Below, piece after piece: positions 17,626 through 27,005 of a DNA stretch of 64,000 bases. Made by a program: the position numbers and the translations under genes. The stretch lies in assembly GCA_009746045.1 (NCBI GenBank), contig RPFO01000406.1, positions 2,220,287-2,284,286 on the forward strand, in the 5' to 3' direction. The first letter of the stretch is position 1. Every line of letters begins with the position of its first letter. The notes beneath the pieces were generated by a model that did not search any database, was not told where the DNA came from, and saw only the letters and a list, made by a program, of their open reading frames with translations. The stretch comes from Mesostigma viride. Lineage: Eukaryota > Streptophyta > Mesostigmatophyceae > Mesostigmatales > Mesostigmataceae.

Positions 17626-19350
17626 ATGCTTGGTCAGCATGGAGGACGAACCAAAGCATGTACAGTACACCGGCTGAGTTGGTCATATGTCAAGCCTAAC
17701 CTGATGAATGAGGGCAGTCAGGCACAAGGCTCACAGGATCTGCAGGATTTTCAGGTCCCAAGTGACATCACTGATGCAACGACCACATCTGTTGCAGGGG
17801 AATCTGTCGGCCCTGGCCAGGTTGCAGAGGTACCTGTTGAACAGGCTGCAAGGTCAACAGCTGGGGAGTCAACTGTCAAGCCCAAGGCTCTAACCAAGCC
17901 CAGGGGGACAAGTTTGGCTGGATTGATTGGGGCTCTGCAAAGGGCCAAGAAGCAGCCCAAGGTAGCCAAGCTCAGGTGGCATGACAATCTGGGGCTGGAC
18001 ACTGCCTTAGAGGTAGACACTAATTCTCAGGTCTCCATCATTGGGACCAGAGCTGCAGCAGGGTACAGCATGACTGAGCCCAGCTATCAGTTTGTGTCTG
18101 ACTTCAGTGGCGGGGTACACGTGAAGGTACTGGGTGAGGTATCTATTCCTATCCTTGGACAGGACACTGCATTTTGTGTCTTGGAGGGCTATCAGGGACC
18201 TGCTCTTCTGGGGCAGAATTTCCTATGCCAGGATGGGGTAGTGATCACGTCCTCTCTCCTGACTAAGGAAGGGGCTGGTCAGGTCCCACTGATTAATTTC
18301 AGGACCACTCACCTATCACGTGCAGTAACCAGGTCGGTTAAGCGTGTGCAAGTGTGCCAGGGGCAGGAGCCCTTGGTTGATGACCTCATATTGCCAGCTG
18401 CTAGTCATCCAAGCAGTTTGGGCATTGGTCCTCACTCACTTGCTGGACACAGCCCTATCAACTACCAAGGCCTGGTGAAGCTCATGTCCTCTCCCATTAT
18501 GTGTCCCCAGGTCACACTGGGTCTGATTAAATCTGGGGAGGACTGGATCTCCAAGAAATGCGTGGAACCTGTCAATGACCTGCCTCCTGCACGACGTCTA
18601 CTCAAGCTCAAGTTTGTCATCAAGATGAAGGAGGTGGACGGGGTCAAGGTACCACATGTCAGGCCAGTGCTGAATGAGTTCAAGGGTACTGGTGAGTGCA
18701 CTGCTGAGGAGTTGTATACCCCTGGCATGCTGCATGACACTTGGAGGCTGCTGCTGTGTGTATTTCTAGGCCTTCTCAACAAGGGCTTGGACTATGGCTC
18801 AGTGGTGGTAGACTTCAAGAGGGCATTTCTGGAGGGGGATGCAGATGTGGCACAGGAAAAGTGGGAGGGCAAGACGCCTTTCTATGTCAGGGTGCCTGCT
18901 GTATGGAAAAGGGACATTCACACTGAGTTCCTTAAAATCCTCAAGGGCCTGGAGGGCCTGAGGTCAAGTCCAATAATCTGGAGGGAGACTCTCAACCGTT
19001 TCCTGAAGGAGCATTGCAACTTGAAGGTCTCTCCTGTAGACCCCTGTCTGTTTCTGGGGCAATGGGAAGGCCTACCAGTGTATGCTTCGCTGCACGGGGA
19101 TGACCTACATCTGATAGCTCCCACGTCGTGGCTTAAGGAGCTGATCTCCATCATTAAGTCCAAGTTTCCTCTGGGTAGGGAGCAATGGCAGGTGGAGAAT
19201 GAGCCTCTACTGTTTGTGGGCATGGAGGCCACACTGGTGAAGAAGGGGGGGGAGTGGCGTATGCTGCTGCAGGTGGGGGCAATGATTATCAAGAGACCCT
19301 CATTAGCAAGCTTCCTCCAGTCATCACACAGGCCCTGTGTCCCATGGTGA
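17626..19350 (+). CDS. C2 integrase end, protease-like domain and reverse transcriptase
   Basis: The first 25 residues match the end of C1 integrase (RLSWSYVK). The retropepsin-like domain follows, with DTNSQVSII at about 18016 and LLGQNFL. Protease and reverse transcriptase are in one uninterrupted frame here, confirming that protease sits directly before RT. RT has LKFVIKMKEVDG, DFKRAFLEGD, GLEGLRSSPIIW and the box SLHGDDLHLI (HGDD at 19093-19104). A one-base shift in the G-rich stretch near 19270 moves the RNase H connection to another frame. No start codon of its own is expected. Confidence 0.9.
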   Translation: MLGQHGGRTKACTVHRLSWSYVKPNLMNEGSQAQGSQDLQDFQVPSDITDATTTSVAGESVGPGQVAEVPVEQAARSTAGESTVKPKALTKPRGTSLAGLIGALQRAKKQPKVAKLRWHDNLGLDTALEVDTNSQVSIIGTRAAAGYSMTEPSYQFVSDFSGGVHVKVLGEVSIPILGQDTAFCVLEGYQGPALLGQNFLCQDGVVITSSLLTKEGAGQVPLINFRTTHLSRAVTRSVKRVQVCQGQEPLVDDLILPAASHPSSLGIGPHSLAGHSPINYQGLVKLMSSPIMCPQVTLGLIKSGEDWISKKCVEPVNDLPPARRLLKLKFVIKMKEVDGVKVPHVRPVLNEFKGTGECTAEELYTPGMLHDTWRLLLCVFLGLLNKGLDYGSVVVDFKRAFLEGDADVAQEKWEGKTPFYVRVPAVWKRDIHTEFLKILKGLEGLRSSPIIWRETLNRFLKEHCNLKVSPVDPCLFLGQWEGLPVYASLHGDDLHLIAPTSWLKELISIIKSKFPLGREQWQVENEPLLFVGMEATLVKKGGEWRMLLQVGAMIIKRPSLASFLQSSHRPCVPW

Positions 19351-20006
19351 GGGGCATGGTTGCTTGGGTGGCAGGCATTTCCAGGCCAGACCTTATGGTC
19401 ATAGCCAGGTTGCCTGATGACATGCTGATGGAGCTAGGGTCTGCCAAGGTGGCTGATCAGGTCAGGGCTTCGTCTGGCATTCTGTTGTCTGCAGTGGATT
19501 TATCACAACCCATTTGCATGGAGCTGTATGTGGATAGCTCAATGGACAGCAGGCAGGTCTCCAAGGTCAGGGGCAGGGCTGCAGGGCTCTTTGTGCTCAG
19601 ACAGGAAGGCCTGGGGAGTTTGGTAAGCTGGTTTAGTCGCCTGCACAAACGGGTGGCTGTCAGCAGTGATGTGGCAGAATGCAGGGCTATTTGTGAAGGC
19701 ATTCACACAAGCCTTTATCTGAAGGAGTTGCTTCATCAGATGACTTCTAACACTCCTTGGCCACTTCAGGTTACCACTCTTCTCAAAACAGACTCCATGG
19801 GGATGGTGCAGTTTGTGCACAGGCAGATGGCCAGAAGTAGGGACTTGGATTATCTCCTTCTTAAGGAATTGTCCTCCTTGGCCAATATTGAGCATATCCC
19901 TGGGGTTGACAATCCTGCTGATGCTTTGACCAAGCTAGTGCAGAAGGCAGCAGTGCAATACAAGGTTCTTCAGTCTCTGATGGACCCATCTCAGCAAGCT
20001 GTCTAA
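19254..20006 (+). CDS. C2 RNase H
   Basis: After the frameshift: the connection (GMVAWVAGISRPDLMV), then RNase H with YVDSSMD, SSDVAECRA, KTDSMGMVQF, RSRDLDYLLLKE and VDNPADALTK. It ends 28 residues after ADALTK, as C1 does. It carries the second and third catalytic carboxylates expected for copia RNase H. Confidence 0.9.
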   Translation: MAYAAAGGGNDYQETLISKLPPVITQALCPMVRGMVAWVAGISRPDLMVIARLPDDMLMELGSAKVADQVRASSGILLSAVDLSQPICMELYVDSSMDSRQVSKVRGRAAGLFVLRQEGLGSLVSWFSRLHKRVAVSSDVAECRAICEGIHTSLYLKELLHQMTSNTPWPLQVTTLLKTDSMGMVQFVHRQMARSRDLDYLLLKELSSLANIEHIPGVDNPADALTKLVQKAAVQYKVLQSLMDPSQQAV

Positions 20007-20288
20007 GCTGGTGCCTGGTTATAGGGCATTGGAGAGCAGATTGTGTGGTAGTGTCAGCATTGTGACTGGCATAATACCTGTATTTTAGTCTGTACTAAGG
20101 CTCATGGACCATGGTACACTCACTCTGATTTTAATCAGGATACAGCCAGGTTTTGGCTGGGGTTCATGCTGTTGACTACACAAGGTTGACAGGTCCATTA
20201 CAGACCATGTATTCTATTTTAAAAGAAATGTATATTTGTACATACCTCTCACAATGGTCTGGGAACCTTCATACTGGGGTTTATAGGG

Positions 20289-20305
20289 CGGGGTTCGATT
20301 CCCTG
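20289..20305 (+). promoter_or_regulatory. T-arm-like hairpin in C2 3' UTR
   Basis: CGGGG-TTCGATT-CCCTG: a 5-bp stem with one G-U pair and a 7-base loop. It resembles a Pol III B box and a tRNA T-arm. Confidence 0.6.
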
Positions 20306-20448
20306 GTATTATGTTTCTACAAGCTGGCCTGCTCAGGTGTTTTACCTGTTCAGACTTCCCTAGTTCCCCAGGGCAGGATTTAATTGTTGCCTATGTGTTT
20401 CATTTTGTCATTTGTTTGCTGTGGCAATTGATCATCTGACAAGTAGAC

Positions 20449-20469
20449 GGGCGCCATAAGACGGGCGCC
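20449..20469 (+). promoter_or_regulatory. GGCGCC hairpin in C2 3' UTR
   Basis: GGGCGCC ataagac GGGCGCC, counterpart of 11133-11154 in C1. Confidence 0.55.
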
Positions 20470-20958
20470 AATACTAACCTGTTGAGAGTATGACGGGGAA
20501 ACTATTGTAATACGTCTTACTTTGTCAAATGGTATTTTAATTGTCATGGATTTATTGTACTTATATTAAATATGTACTGGGTTTTATGGGATTAGTATCT
20601 GGGATTAATGTAACTCACCGCCAGAAGGTCATTGTACTGGAGGCTCTACCGAGGTGATGGGATTAATTCCTGGAGAAGACCTCATAGAATTAAACCTGTA
20701 TGTATTTCATTTTGTGTGTTTCTAATATCTGGTGGTACTATGTAATGCCACTTCCATAGGTTTTTATCCATTTCTCATGGGATGGTTTTCCCTGTGGCAG
20801 ATCTGTTTCTTTTCCAGTTCCTTAAAAGAAAGGGCTGGGGGAATGGCAATGGCCATTAAAGACATCTGTTCAAGCTTCAAGCTGGAGCGAAGGACATTTC
20901 AAGCTACTTCAAGGGTCCCTGGCAGGGGATGTGGTCCCTAAAGAAAAGAAGGGATTGG

Positions 20959-21574
20959 AGTTAACGTAAAGGATTTACGTTAGATGGATAGAGATTGTTA
21001 CGCTCTTTCCAACGGCACCTTGAACGCCTCATTTGGTTACGGGACGTAAAAGTTATGACGTTTCCTAGGCTGTGCCGACAGTACCCGGCGCGCCACTGTG
21101 GGCGCGTACGGACACAGGATGTACAAGTGTCACTTTGATAGTCCGCAGGACGTTGGCAGGACTTGTACAGGACTTGATGGTCAATTGATAGGTAGGCGTG
21201 CTGTAGCGCGCCAGGACCTATAAGACAATTGATGCTGAGTAGTGTACGGATAGGTCCACAGGACTAGCCGTATGGACAATTGATAGATCTGCGCGCCAAA
21301 GGCGTGCCAGAGTCTGTGTAATCAATTGATTGACAGTTCAGTTGTGACAGTGCAGCTGAATACTTGGACGCGTCCCTAGCAAGCTATATGTGTGACTTGG
21401 TTGCACCGGGACGCTAGCTCTTGCGTGCACGCTCTCTTGGCACAGCGACCCTGTCGTCTGTGCTACGTGCAGTCTTGGACGAGACGTGACTTACGTCTGT
21501 GTTTGCTCATTATAATAAAGGCAACTTTCCTGCAAGAGCCATGGATTCCCTCGGGAGTAAACTCTCACTCAACT
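20959..21574 (+). repeat. C2 3' LTR
   Basis: 616 bp, begins AGTTAACG right after the polypurine tract and ends CAACT where the GGAT array begins. An ATAATAAAGG polyadenylation-like signal lies about 60 bp before the end. The first 100 bp share the pattern ctttccaacg...gaacgcct with the C1 LTR. Confidence 0.8.
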
Positions 21575-22033
21575 GATGGATGGATGGATGGATGGATGGA
21601 TGGATGGATGGATGGATGGATGGATGGATGGATGGATGGATGGATGGATGGATGGATGGATGGATGGATGGATGGATGGATGGATGGATGGATGGATGGA
21701 TGGATGGATGGATGGATGGATGGATGGATGGATGGATGGATGGATGGATGGATGGATGGATGGATGGATGGATGGATGGATGGATGGATGGATGGATGGA
21801 TGGATGGATGGATGGATGGATGGATGGATGGATGGATGGATGGATGGATGGATGGATGGATGGATGGATGGATGGATGGATGGATGGATGGATGGATGGA
21901 TGGATGGATGGATGGATGGATGGATGGATGGATGGATGGATGGATGGATGGATGGATGGATGGATGGATGGATGGATGGATGGATGGATGGATGGATGGA
22001 TGGATGGATGGATGGATGGATGGATGGATGGAT
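21575..22033. repeat. (GGAT)n tetranucleotide array
   Basis: About 115 units of GATG/GGAT with almost no interruption, abutting the C2 LTR. Open frames across it (MDGW or HPSI repeats) are artefacts of a period-4 repeat. Confidence 0.98.
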
Positions 22034-22430
22034 TGACGGATTTTCATCCCCTATTCCTATGTTTTCTCACGTGTACGGCCTTATAAGCTTCGCCAATTCT
22101 GGCGAACCTAACGGTTCTTCCGAAAATTGGCTCCACCTGATGAAATCAACACAATCAAGTAACGTGCGTGTTTGCAACTTGCCCGTTGAAACTCTTCGGC
22201 GGAGCCAATTTTCGGAAGAACCTCACCCTTATGGCCTGCGCATTCGGGACAAATTCGGTGGATGGATGGATGTATGTATGGATGGATGGATGGATTGACG
22301 GATTTTCATCCCCTATTCCTATGTTTTCTCACGTGTACGGCCTTATAAGCTTCGCCAATTCTGGCGAACCTAACGGTTCTTCCGAAAATTGGCTCCGCCT
22401 GATTAAATCCTCACCCTTATGGCCGGGCTA
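22034..22430. repeat. Duplicated 250-bp unit with inverted repeat
   Basis: A block starting ggattgacggattttcatcc occurs at about 22030 and again at about 22283, each after a GGAT run. Between the copies, a 22-bp segment (ggttcttccgaaaattggctcc) at about 22113 has an inverted copy at about 22201. The second unit is truncated near 22400. Confidence 0.75.
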
Positions 22431-22532
22431 CACTTGGGTCAAGCTGATTACCCTGGCGGTAAACCACCCTCTCGTGGACCGCAGGGCCACTGATGTACAA
22501 CATCTTCTGATGCATAGGGCGATAGGGGTGTG

Positions 22533-22922
22533 AGTTAGTCTAAGTCTCCCGCCTGTAGCCTAAGTGGACACGTGCCAGCACCGCCGGTGCCCGATTGGGT
22601 ACTGGGACGGTGCTGGACTAGAGCAGTCGTGGCATGGACACGTGGCTATACTCAGTATGTGATGAGCCGGTACCTCAGTACCGGGACTGTAGTTGTCATG
22701 TTAGGACTGACTAGATCAGGTTGTAACTGATAGGCTAGTCCGTCCAGGATCAGTAAGTTAGGCTTAACTTACGCAAAGTCTGGTCAGCCGCAATTGACGG
22801 CTGACCAGCAGTATATGTGCCATTCTATCCTAACTAATGCCAAGGTGTCTCGTCGTTTCCACACAAGCCATTTGGCATTGTCTGCGTGCACTGAGTTTCC
22901 CAGTTCTCGGTCTGCACTAACT
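22533..22922 (+). repeat. C4 5' LTR (inferred ends)
   Basis: 390 bp with ends AGTTAG...CTAACT, as in C1, directly followed by tgcattaaaa, close to the sequence inside the C3 LTR. There is no second copy because the element is truncated. It contains several short inverted repeats (for example gtcagccgcaattgacggctgac). Confidence 0.65.
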
Positions 22923-23019
22923 TGCATTAAAAAAAACACCCCGTAAGGTGTGTGTTTTTTACGACGAGCGAACAGAAACGTTCATTTCGAAACCCATTTC
23001 TACACCCACTTTCTTTAAA

Positions 23020-23278
23020 ATGTCTTCGAACCCAACCAACAACAAGGGCAAGGCTCCGATGAGAGCCAGGAGCCGATCTAGCTCCCCGACGTCCTCTTCA
23101 TCGGGGACGTCCGACTCTGAAATCGCTGCGCAGAAAGCGATCGAGCGGGAGGCTCGGAATTTTGATCAGTCCATGGAGGCTGATCCCTCTACGTCGGGGA
23201 CGTCGTCCTCGGGACACTGGTCTGAGGGGTCTTACAGCAGTGTCGTGCTTCGCGTGCCCCTGTATCCTCAGGGGAGGG
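23020..23278 (+). CDS. C4 ORF0, N-terminal part
   Basis: ATG at 23020, about 100 bp after the LTR. The start MSSN..NNKGKAP resembles the start of the C5 leader ORF (MASN..NNKGKAP). It is followed by a Ser/Arg-rich then Ser/Thr/Gly-rich low-complexity region. It is cut by the C3 insertion at the duplication gaggg and continues at 29254. Function unknown; it does not resemble the C1/C6 ORF0. Confidence 0.6.
23274..23278 (+). other. Target-site duplication of C3 (left), gaggg
   Basis: Matches 29254-29258 directly after the C3 3' LTR. Confidence 0.9.
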
Positions 23279-23623
23279 AGTTGAGTAACTCTAGAGCCCT
23301 AGGATCTGGCTCTAAGTTCCCCATGTCCGTCCGCACGCCTTCCGCTAGCGTCCGCTAAGCCGCCGGCTATAATCCGGCGGTCCGATGCGGTCGACCGGTC
23401 TAAGGGCGGCGCCTAGGGCCGGCGCCACCTAGGCCCCAGTCCGGGGCCTTATCCGGGTCGGTACGGACAGCTAGCTTGTCCCACGGTTACGGCTAACCGG
23501 ATAGGCTTTGCTGGCTAAGACATAAACCAGTGGTTGGCCAGCTCCGACGGCAGTTCTCTGTGTTCACCTTATCCCAAGCTCAACGTGACCGACCGCCATA
23601 GCTGAGCCGGTCGGGCTTTAACT
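23279..23623 (+). repeat. C3 5' LTR
   Basis: 345 bp, nearly the same as 28899-29253. The next bases, tgtattcata, are shared with C7 and probably belong to the primer-binding site. Confidence 0.95.
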
Positions 23624-23642
23624 TGTATTCATAAAAATCCCG

Positions 23643-26426
23643 ATGGCTTCCAGTACACGGAGCCGCACGGGCGAACACACAGATACGCCAAGTGGCGAGG
23701 CCGCAGGGTCCGTCCTGCCACGCTTTAGTGCGGACGAGGCCACGAGGTTGATGCAAACCCTCGTGGCGCAACCTGAACTGGCCAAGCAGTTCAAGCATCT
23801 GATGCTTGCTGCTGACGATGCACTGAATCGCGGCCCTCTCAAGCAAACGGAGGTGCCCGCGGATCTACCTGCCGACTATACGGCGGACGACGCAGCAGAT
23901 TTTCTAGCTGCTCTCAAGCGTCTGCGCGATGGACGCGCAGACAAAGATTCGGAGCTGATTGGCAAGTTCCGTGCAGTATTCTGCAGTACAACAAAGCACC
24001 CAAACATTGCCAATCTAGTTCGCATTGCGGACGACAACAAACAAACCTGGGAAGTTTTTTACAACGGTCTAGATGCCCACTTGTCGCGGTCTAAGGAAGA
24101 GGCCGACGAGCAAGCCTTCAATGACTTCGAGGGCTATGCAGTTAATAAGGCAAATTTGCCCGGGGCTGCACGTGATTTCCAGGTCTTCGTGCACAAGCAC
24201 AAGCTGCTAGATACTCTCAAGCCCATTTTCCTGTGCAATCGATTTCTCAAGAAATGCGACCTGTCGTCGGATGTGCATCTGACCATAGCGACGGAACTCA
24301 AAAAGAAGAGTGCTGTCAGTTTCGACGAGGGCATGCTGTATTTAATCTCATGCTTCAAGAGTGCGCAGTCCAAGCCGGCTGCCTCGGCTGCTCTGCCATC
24401 CCTGCGCAAGGTGGATGCCGGCGCGTCTTCTTCTTCAGGCGCAGAGGCTCCAATTACGCGGTCGGAGCTTACGGCCATCCTGAAAAAGGTCGTCGGCCAC
24501 GGCAACAACGGGGGCCAGCGAGGGCGCAAGCGCGGGCATGGTGGCGACGCCAAGCAGGGTGATCATCCCCCGGCCAAGCGGCAGCAGGGGGCGTCTACTG
24601 ACCGCAAGCAACGCTGTGAGCGCTGCTTCGGACGTCGCCATGTCCGGGATGACTGCCGAGTTCGCCCGGACCTGGAGCTCGAGGACAACCTTTGCCGCAA
24701 GTGCCACGACGTTCTGCGTGGTCACAGCGTGGAGGCGTGCAAGGCCAAGCGCATCGTCGTCCACGGCACACGCGAGGAGTGGGCAGAGCGACGGGCAGCA
24801 CGAAAGTCAGGTGAGAGCACGCTCGATACCCCTTCTTTTGCTCAATGCGTCACGCTGAACCGGGCCGTCGTAGAGCCTGACGTCGTTCCTAAAAGCAACG
24901 TGACTGCATCCTCTGTCTCATTCCGTGATGTGCTCACGCAATCCGTTGATGCTGCTCTGGCTCTGTCGCGCCAGGATCACGTGCTTCCTGAGCACGGGTC
25001 TACAATGCGTGACCTAAGCAATGTGGTGTCTTCTAGGTCGGGTGTGTACAACGCCGAGCGACCAAGCACTACTGCAGCACCCCAGCTAGATACTGGGGCG
25101 GTTGGGCCTATGAGGAATGTTGTGACAGTGCAAGAGAATGCTGGGCGGGCAGATGTTCTCGGTACACACCACCCTAGTGTGGATCTTCACATTGGCAAGG
25201 TGCTCACACGGGCGGCCTTTCGTGCAGCCTCTGAAGCTGCCCAGTTAGCCAATGTCACTACCCCAGTAGTCACCCCACCTGTTGAGAATCCTGACAATGC
25301 CACTGCACCTCAGGCTGTCACCCTGAAACTGTTAGCATACCAGATGCACCGTGCATACGGGCATGAGGCCCAAGCCGAGGTAGAGGGGGCACACATGTTA
25401 GGGGCACCTTTATACAACGAGCTGAAGAATGTGCGTGCTCAGTGTCCTGCCTGCATCAAGATCAGGAAGAAGTCGCGTAGGCGTCATGCCAAGACTCCAC
25501 CCTTGGAGCGAGGGTACCTTGTGGGGGATGTCATGCACATGGAAGGGGGGGACACCTATTTCATAGTCAAGGATAGGTTCAGCAAGGCCACCTACATTGA
25601 GCCGCTGCCTCACATGTTTGAGGCTGACCTGCACAGGGCTATCAAGATCAGCCTGGCTTTCTTTCATCCCGTAGTGGAGCTCATGCTAGACCAGCAGTTC
25701 CGCTGTGTGCAAGGTTTGCCGGGGATGGAGGCCGTGGTCATCGTGGGGCGTGAGGATCACGGCAATATGGGCATGATAGATCGCACTGTAAGCTATGTCA
25801 AGACTGTGGCAGCCAAGCGACAGGATAACCCACATGGCAAATCCTACGCGGTCAAGACGGCGTGGTGCAAGGAGCTCATGCATGTGTGCAACCATAGGCA
25901 CGTGCTTGATGTCAAGGGCTTTGGGCTAGTCACGCCTCGGGGGCTGTCAGCGGGCACCTACTCACCCGAGGTAGTAGAGGCATACCAACAGCATCTACAG
26001 GATACCGCCGCCAAGCTGCGGCTCAAGGATGCCACGCTGCCTGATTTGTCTAGCGCTTTTGAGGTCGGGCAGTTGGTCATGTTCCACAAGGAGAGCTCGC
26101 CCAGCGGCAAACGGGGCACCATGCAGGGGCCTGGGGCCATCACAAAGTTAGACTGGCCGCTGCGGGTCATAGACATAGAGTGGAATGATCGGGTGTATAG
26201 GGTACCATGGGCATCGGTGGCAGGCTATAAGCAAGGGGATAGCATGGAGAGTGAGCTGGCAGCCAACAGGGCACTGGGGTGGGTAGTGAAGGATAATGCG
26301 CCTGTCGTAGCATCTGAGGTGGTACCCCACGGGTCGCTCCCAGGGGCAGACACAGCTACACCCCCCCCTCCCCTGGGCCCCAATATGACCCCGTGGATGG
26401 GTGGGATGAGGATGGGGTGGGTTTGA
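23643..26426 (+). CDS. C3 Gag-integrase fusion, 927 residues
   Basis: One uninterrupted frame from the ATG at 23643. Residues 1-270 are helical and capsid-like. A basic linker leads to zinc knuckles CERCFGRRHVRDDC and CRKCHDVLRGHSVEAC at about 325-375, then a spacer of about 180 residues. The GAG-pre-integrase motif (HRAYGH ... CPAC) and the integrase core follow: Asp in GDVMHMEG, Asp in MLDQQF, and GMIDRTV where the catalytic Glu should be, so the third carboxylate is Asp (D-x29-D). The C-terminal module (FEVGQLVMFHKE) follows. There is no protease and no stop codon between Gag and integrase, so the polyprotein must be processed by the downstream protease or used as a fusion. Confidence 0.9.
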   Translation: MASSTRSRTGEHTDTPSGEAAGSVLPRFSADEATRLMQTLVAQPELAKQFKHLMLAADDALNRGPLKQTEVPADLPADYTADDAADFLAALKRLRDGRADKDSELIGKFRAVFCSTTKHPNIANLVRIADDNKQTWEVFYNGLDAHLSRSKEEADEQAFNDFEGYAVNKANLPGAARDFQVFVHKHKLLDTLKPIFLCNRFLKKCDLSSDVHLTIATELKKKSAVSFDEGMLYLISCFKSAQSKPAASAALPSLRKVDAGASSSSGAEAPITRSELTAILKKVVGHGNNGGQRGRKRGHGGDAKQGDHPPAKRQQGASTDRKQRCERCFGRRHVRDDCRVRPDLELEDNLCRKCHDVLRGHSVEACKAKRIVVHGTREEWAERRAARKSGESTLDTPSFAQCVTLNRAVVEPDVVPKSNVTASSVSFRDVLTQSVDAALALSRQDHVLPEHGSTMRDLSNVVSSRSGVYNAERPSTTAAPQLDTGAVGPMRNVVTVQENAGRADVLGTHHPSVDLHIGKVLTRAAFRAASEAAQLANVTTPVVTPPVENPDNATAPQAVTLKLLAYQMHRAYGHEAQAEVEGAHMLGAPLYNELKNVRAQCPACIKIRKKSRRRHAKTPPLERGYLVGDVMHMEGGDTYFIVKDRFSKATYIEPLPHMFEADLHRAIKISLAFFHPVVELMLDQQFRCVQGLPGMEAVVIVGREDHGNMGMIDRTVSYVKTVAAKRQDNPHGKSYAVKTAWCKELMHVCNHRHVLDVKGFGLVTPRGLSAGTYSPEVVEAYQQHLQDTAAKLRLKDATLPDLSSAFEVGQLVMFHKESSPSGKRGTMQGPGAITKLDWPLRVIDIEWNDRVYRVPWASVAGYKQGDSMESELAANRALGWVVKDNAPVVASEVVPHGSLPGADTATPPPPLGPNMTPWMGGMRMGWV

Positions 26427-26496
26427 CGGGACCTAGTGCACGTAGTGACTCACCTCCTGTGCTAGCCACGGATAATGTGGGAGGCCCGCCTAGCGC

Positions 26497-27000
26497 GTGG
26501 CCTCGCCGGAGGGTCAGGGTCCTGCCCATGCGCCTCGCCCACCTAGGGACCTGGCTTCAACGGTCACGGCCTTGTGGCGTGCTCAGGCGCTTAAAGCGAA
26601 AGCTGCATCAGGGGTGGCTCAGGTCAAAACTCTCTCACAGGGGGTCAGGCCGGTTAAGTCAGCCTTGTTTCCTACGTGTAGACCGTGGCAGCTGGTGGCT
26701 GTGGACACGCAAGCATCCGTGTCTATTATCTCTCGTCGGGCAGCCACCCTGTATCCAGTGCTAGAGTCGCCGTACAAATCGGTGACCGACTTTGCAGGCA
26801 CTTCGGCATATCAAGTTACCGGGATGGTGGTGCTGCCGGTGTTGGGCATTGACACGCCGTTTCACGTCGTGGATGGCTACGAGGATGTGGCCTTGCTGGG
26901 CGAACCTTTCGTATCATACCCGGGGTTCTCAGTGTCCGCTGACTTGCTGTCAGTCGCGGGGGTGGGCAGCATCCCGCTTCGCGAGTACCACGCTTCAAGT
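26497..27000 (+). CDS. C3 protease-like domain
   Basis: After integrase, in another frame: VAVDTQASVSII at about 26698, VTDFAGTS, VLGIDTPFHVVDGY and LLGEPFVSYPG. The active-site glycine is replaced by Gln. Single-base shifts near 26380-26500 separate it from integrase, and another near 26985 separates it from RT. The visible frame opens at a GTG, so that is not a natural start. Confidence 0.8.
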
Positions 27001-27005
27001 TTGCT

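Larger units (their letters stand above)
20007..20958 (+). other. C2 3' UTR
   Basis: No ORF supported. Contains the T-arm-like and GGCGCC hairpins in the same order as C1, and the polypurine tract aaagaaaagaagggattgg directly before the LTR. Confidence 0.7.
17580..21574 (+). mobile_element. C2: copia-like element, 5'-truncated
   Basis: Starts abruptly inside the integrase C-terminal segment (homology to C1 begins near 17580) and runs through protease-like domain, reverse transcriptase, RNase H, 3' UTR and a 616-bp 3' LTR. The 5' LTR, gag and most of integrase are missing. It is closest to C1 among the copies here. Confidence 0.88.

Noticed and set aside
21392-22298. Long open frames coding MDGW or HPSI repeats
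   Set aside because: Pure products of a period-4 microsatellite; every frame is open by construction.
22034-22430. CRISPR-like array of repeats
   Set aside because: Only two copies, no spacer pattern, and a eukaryotic context.
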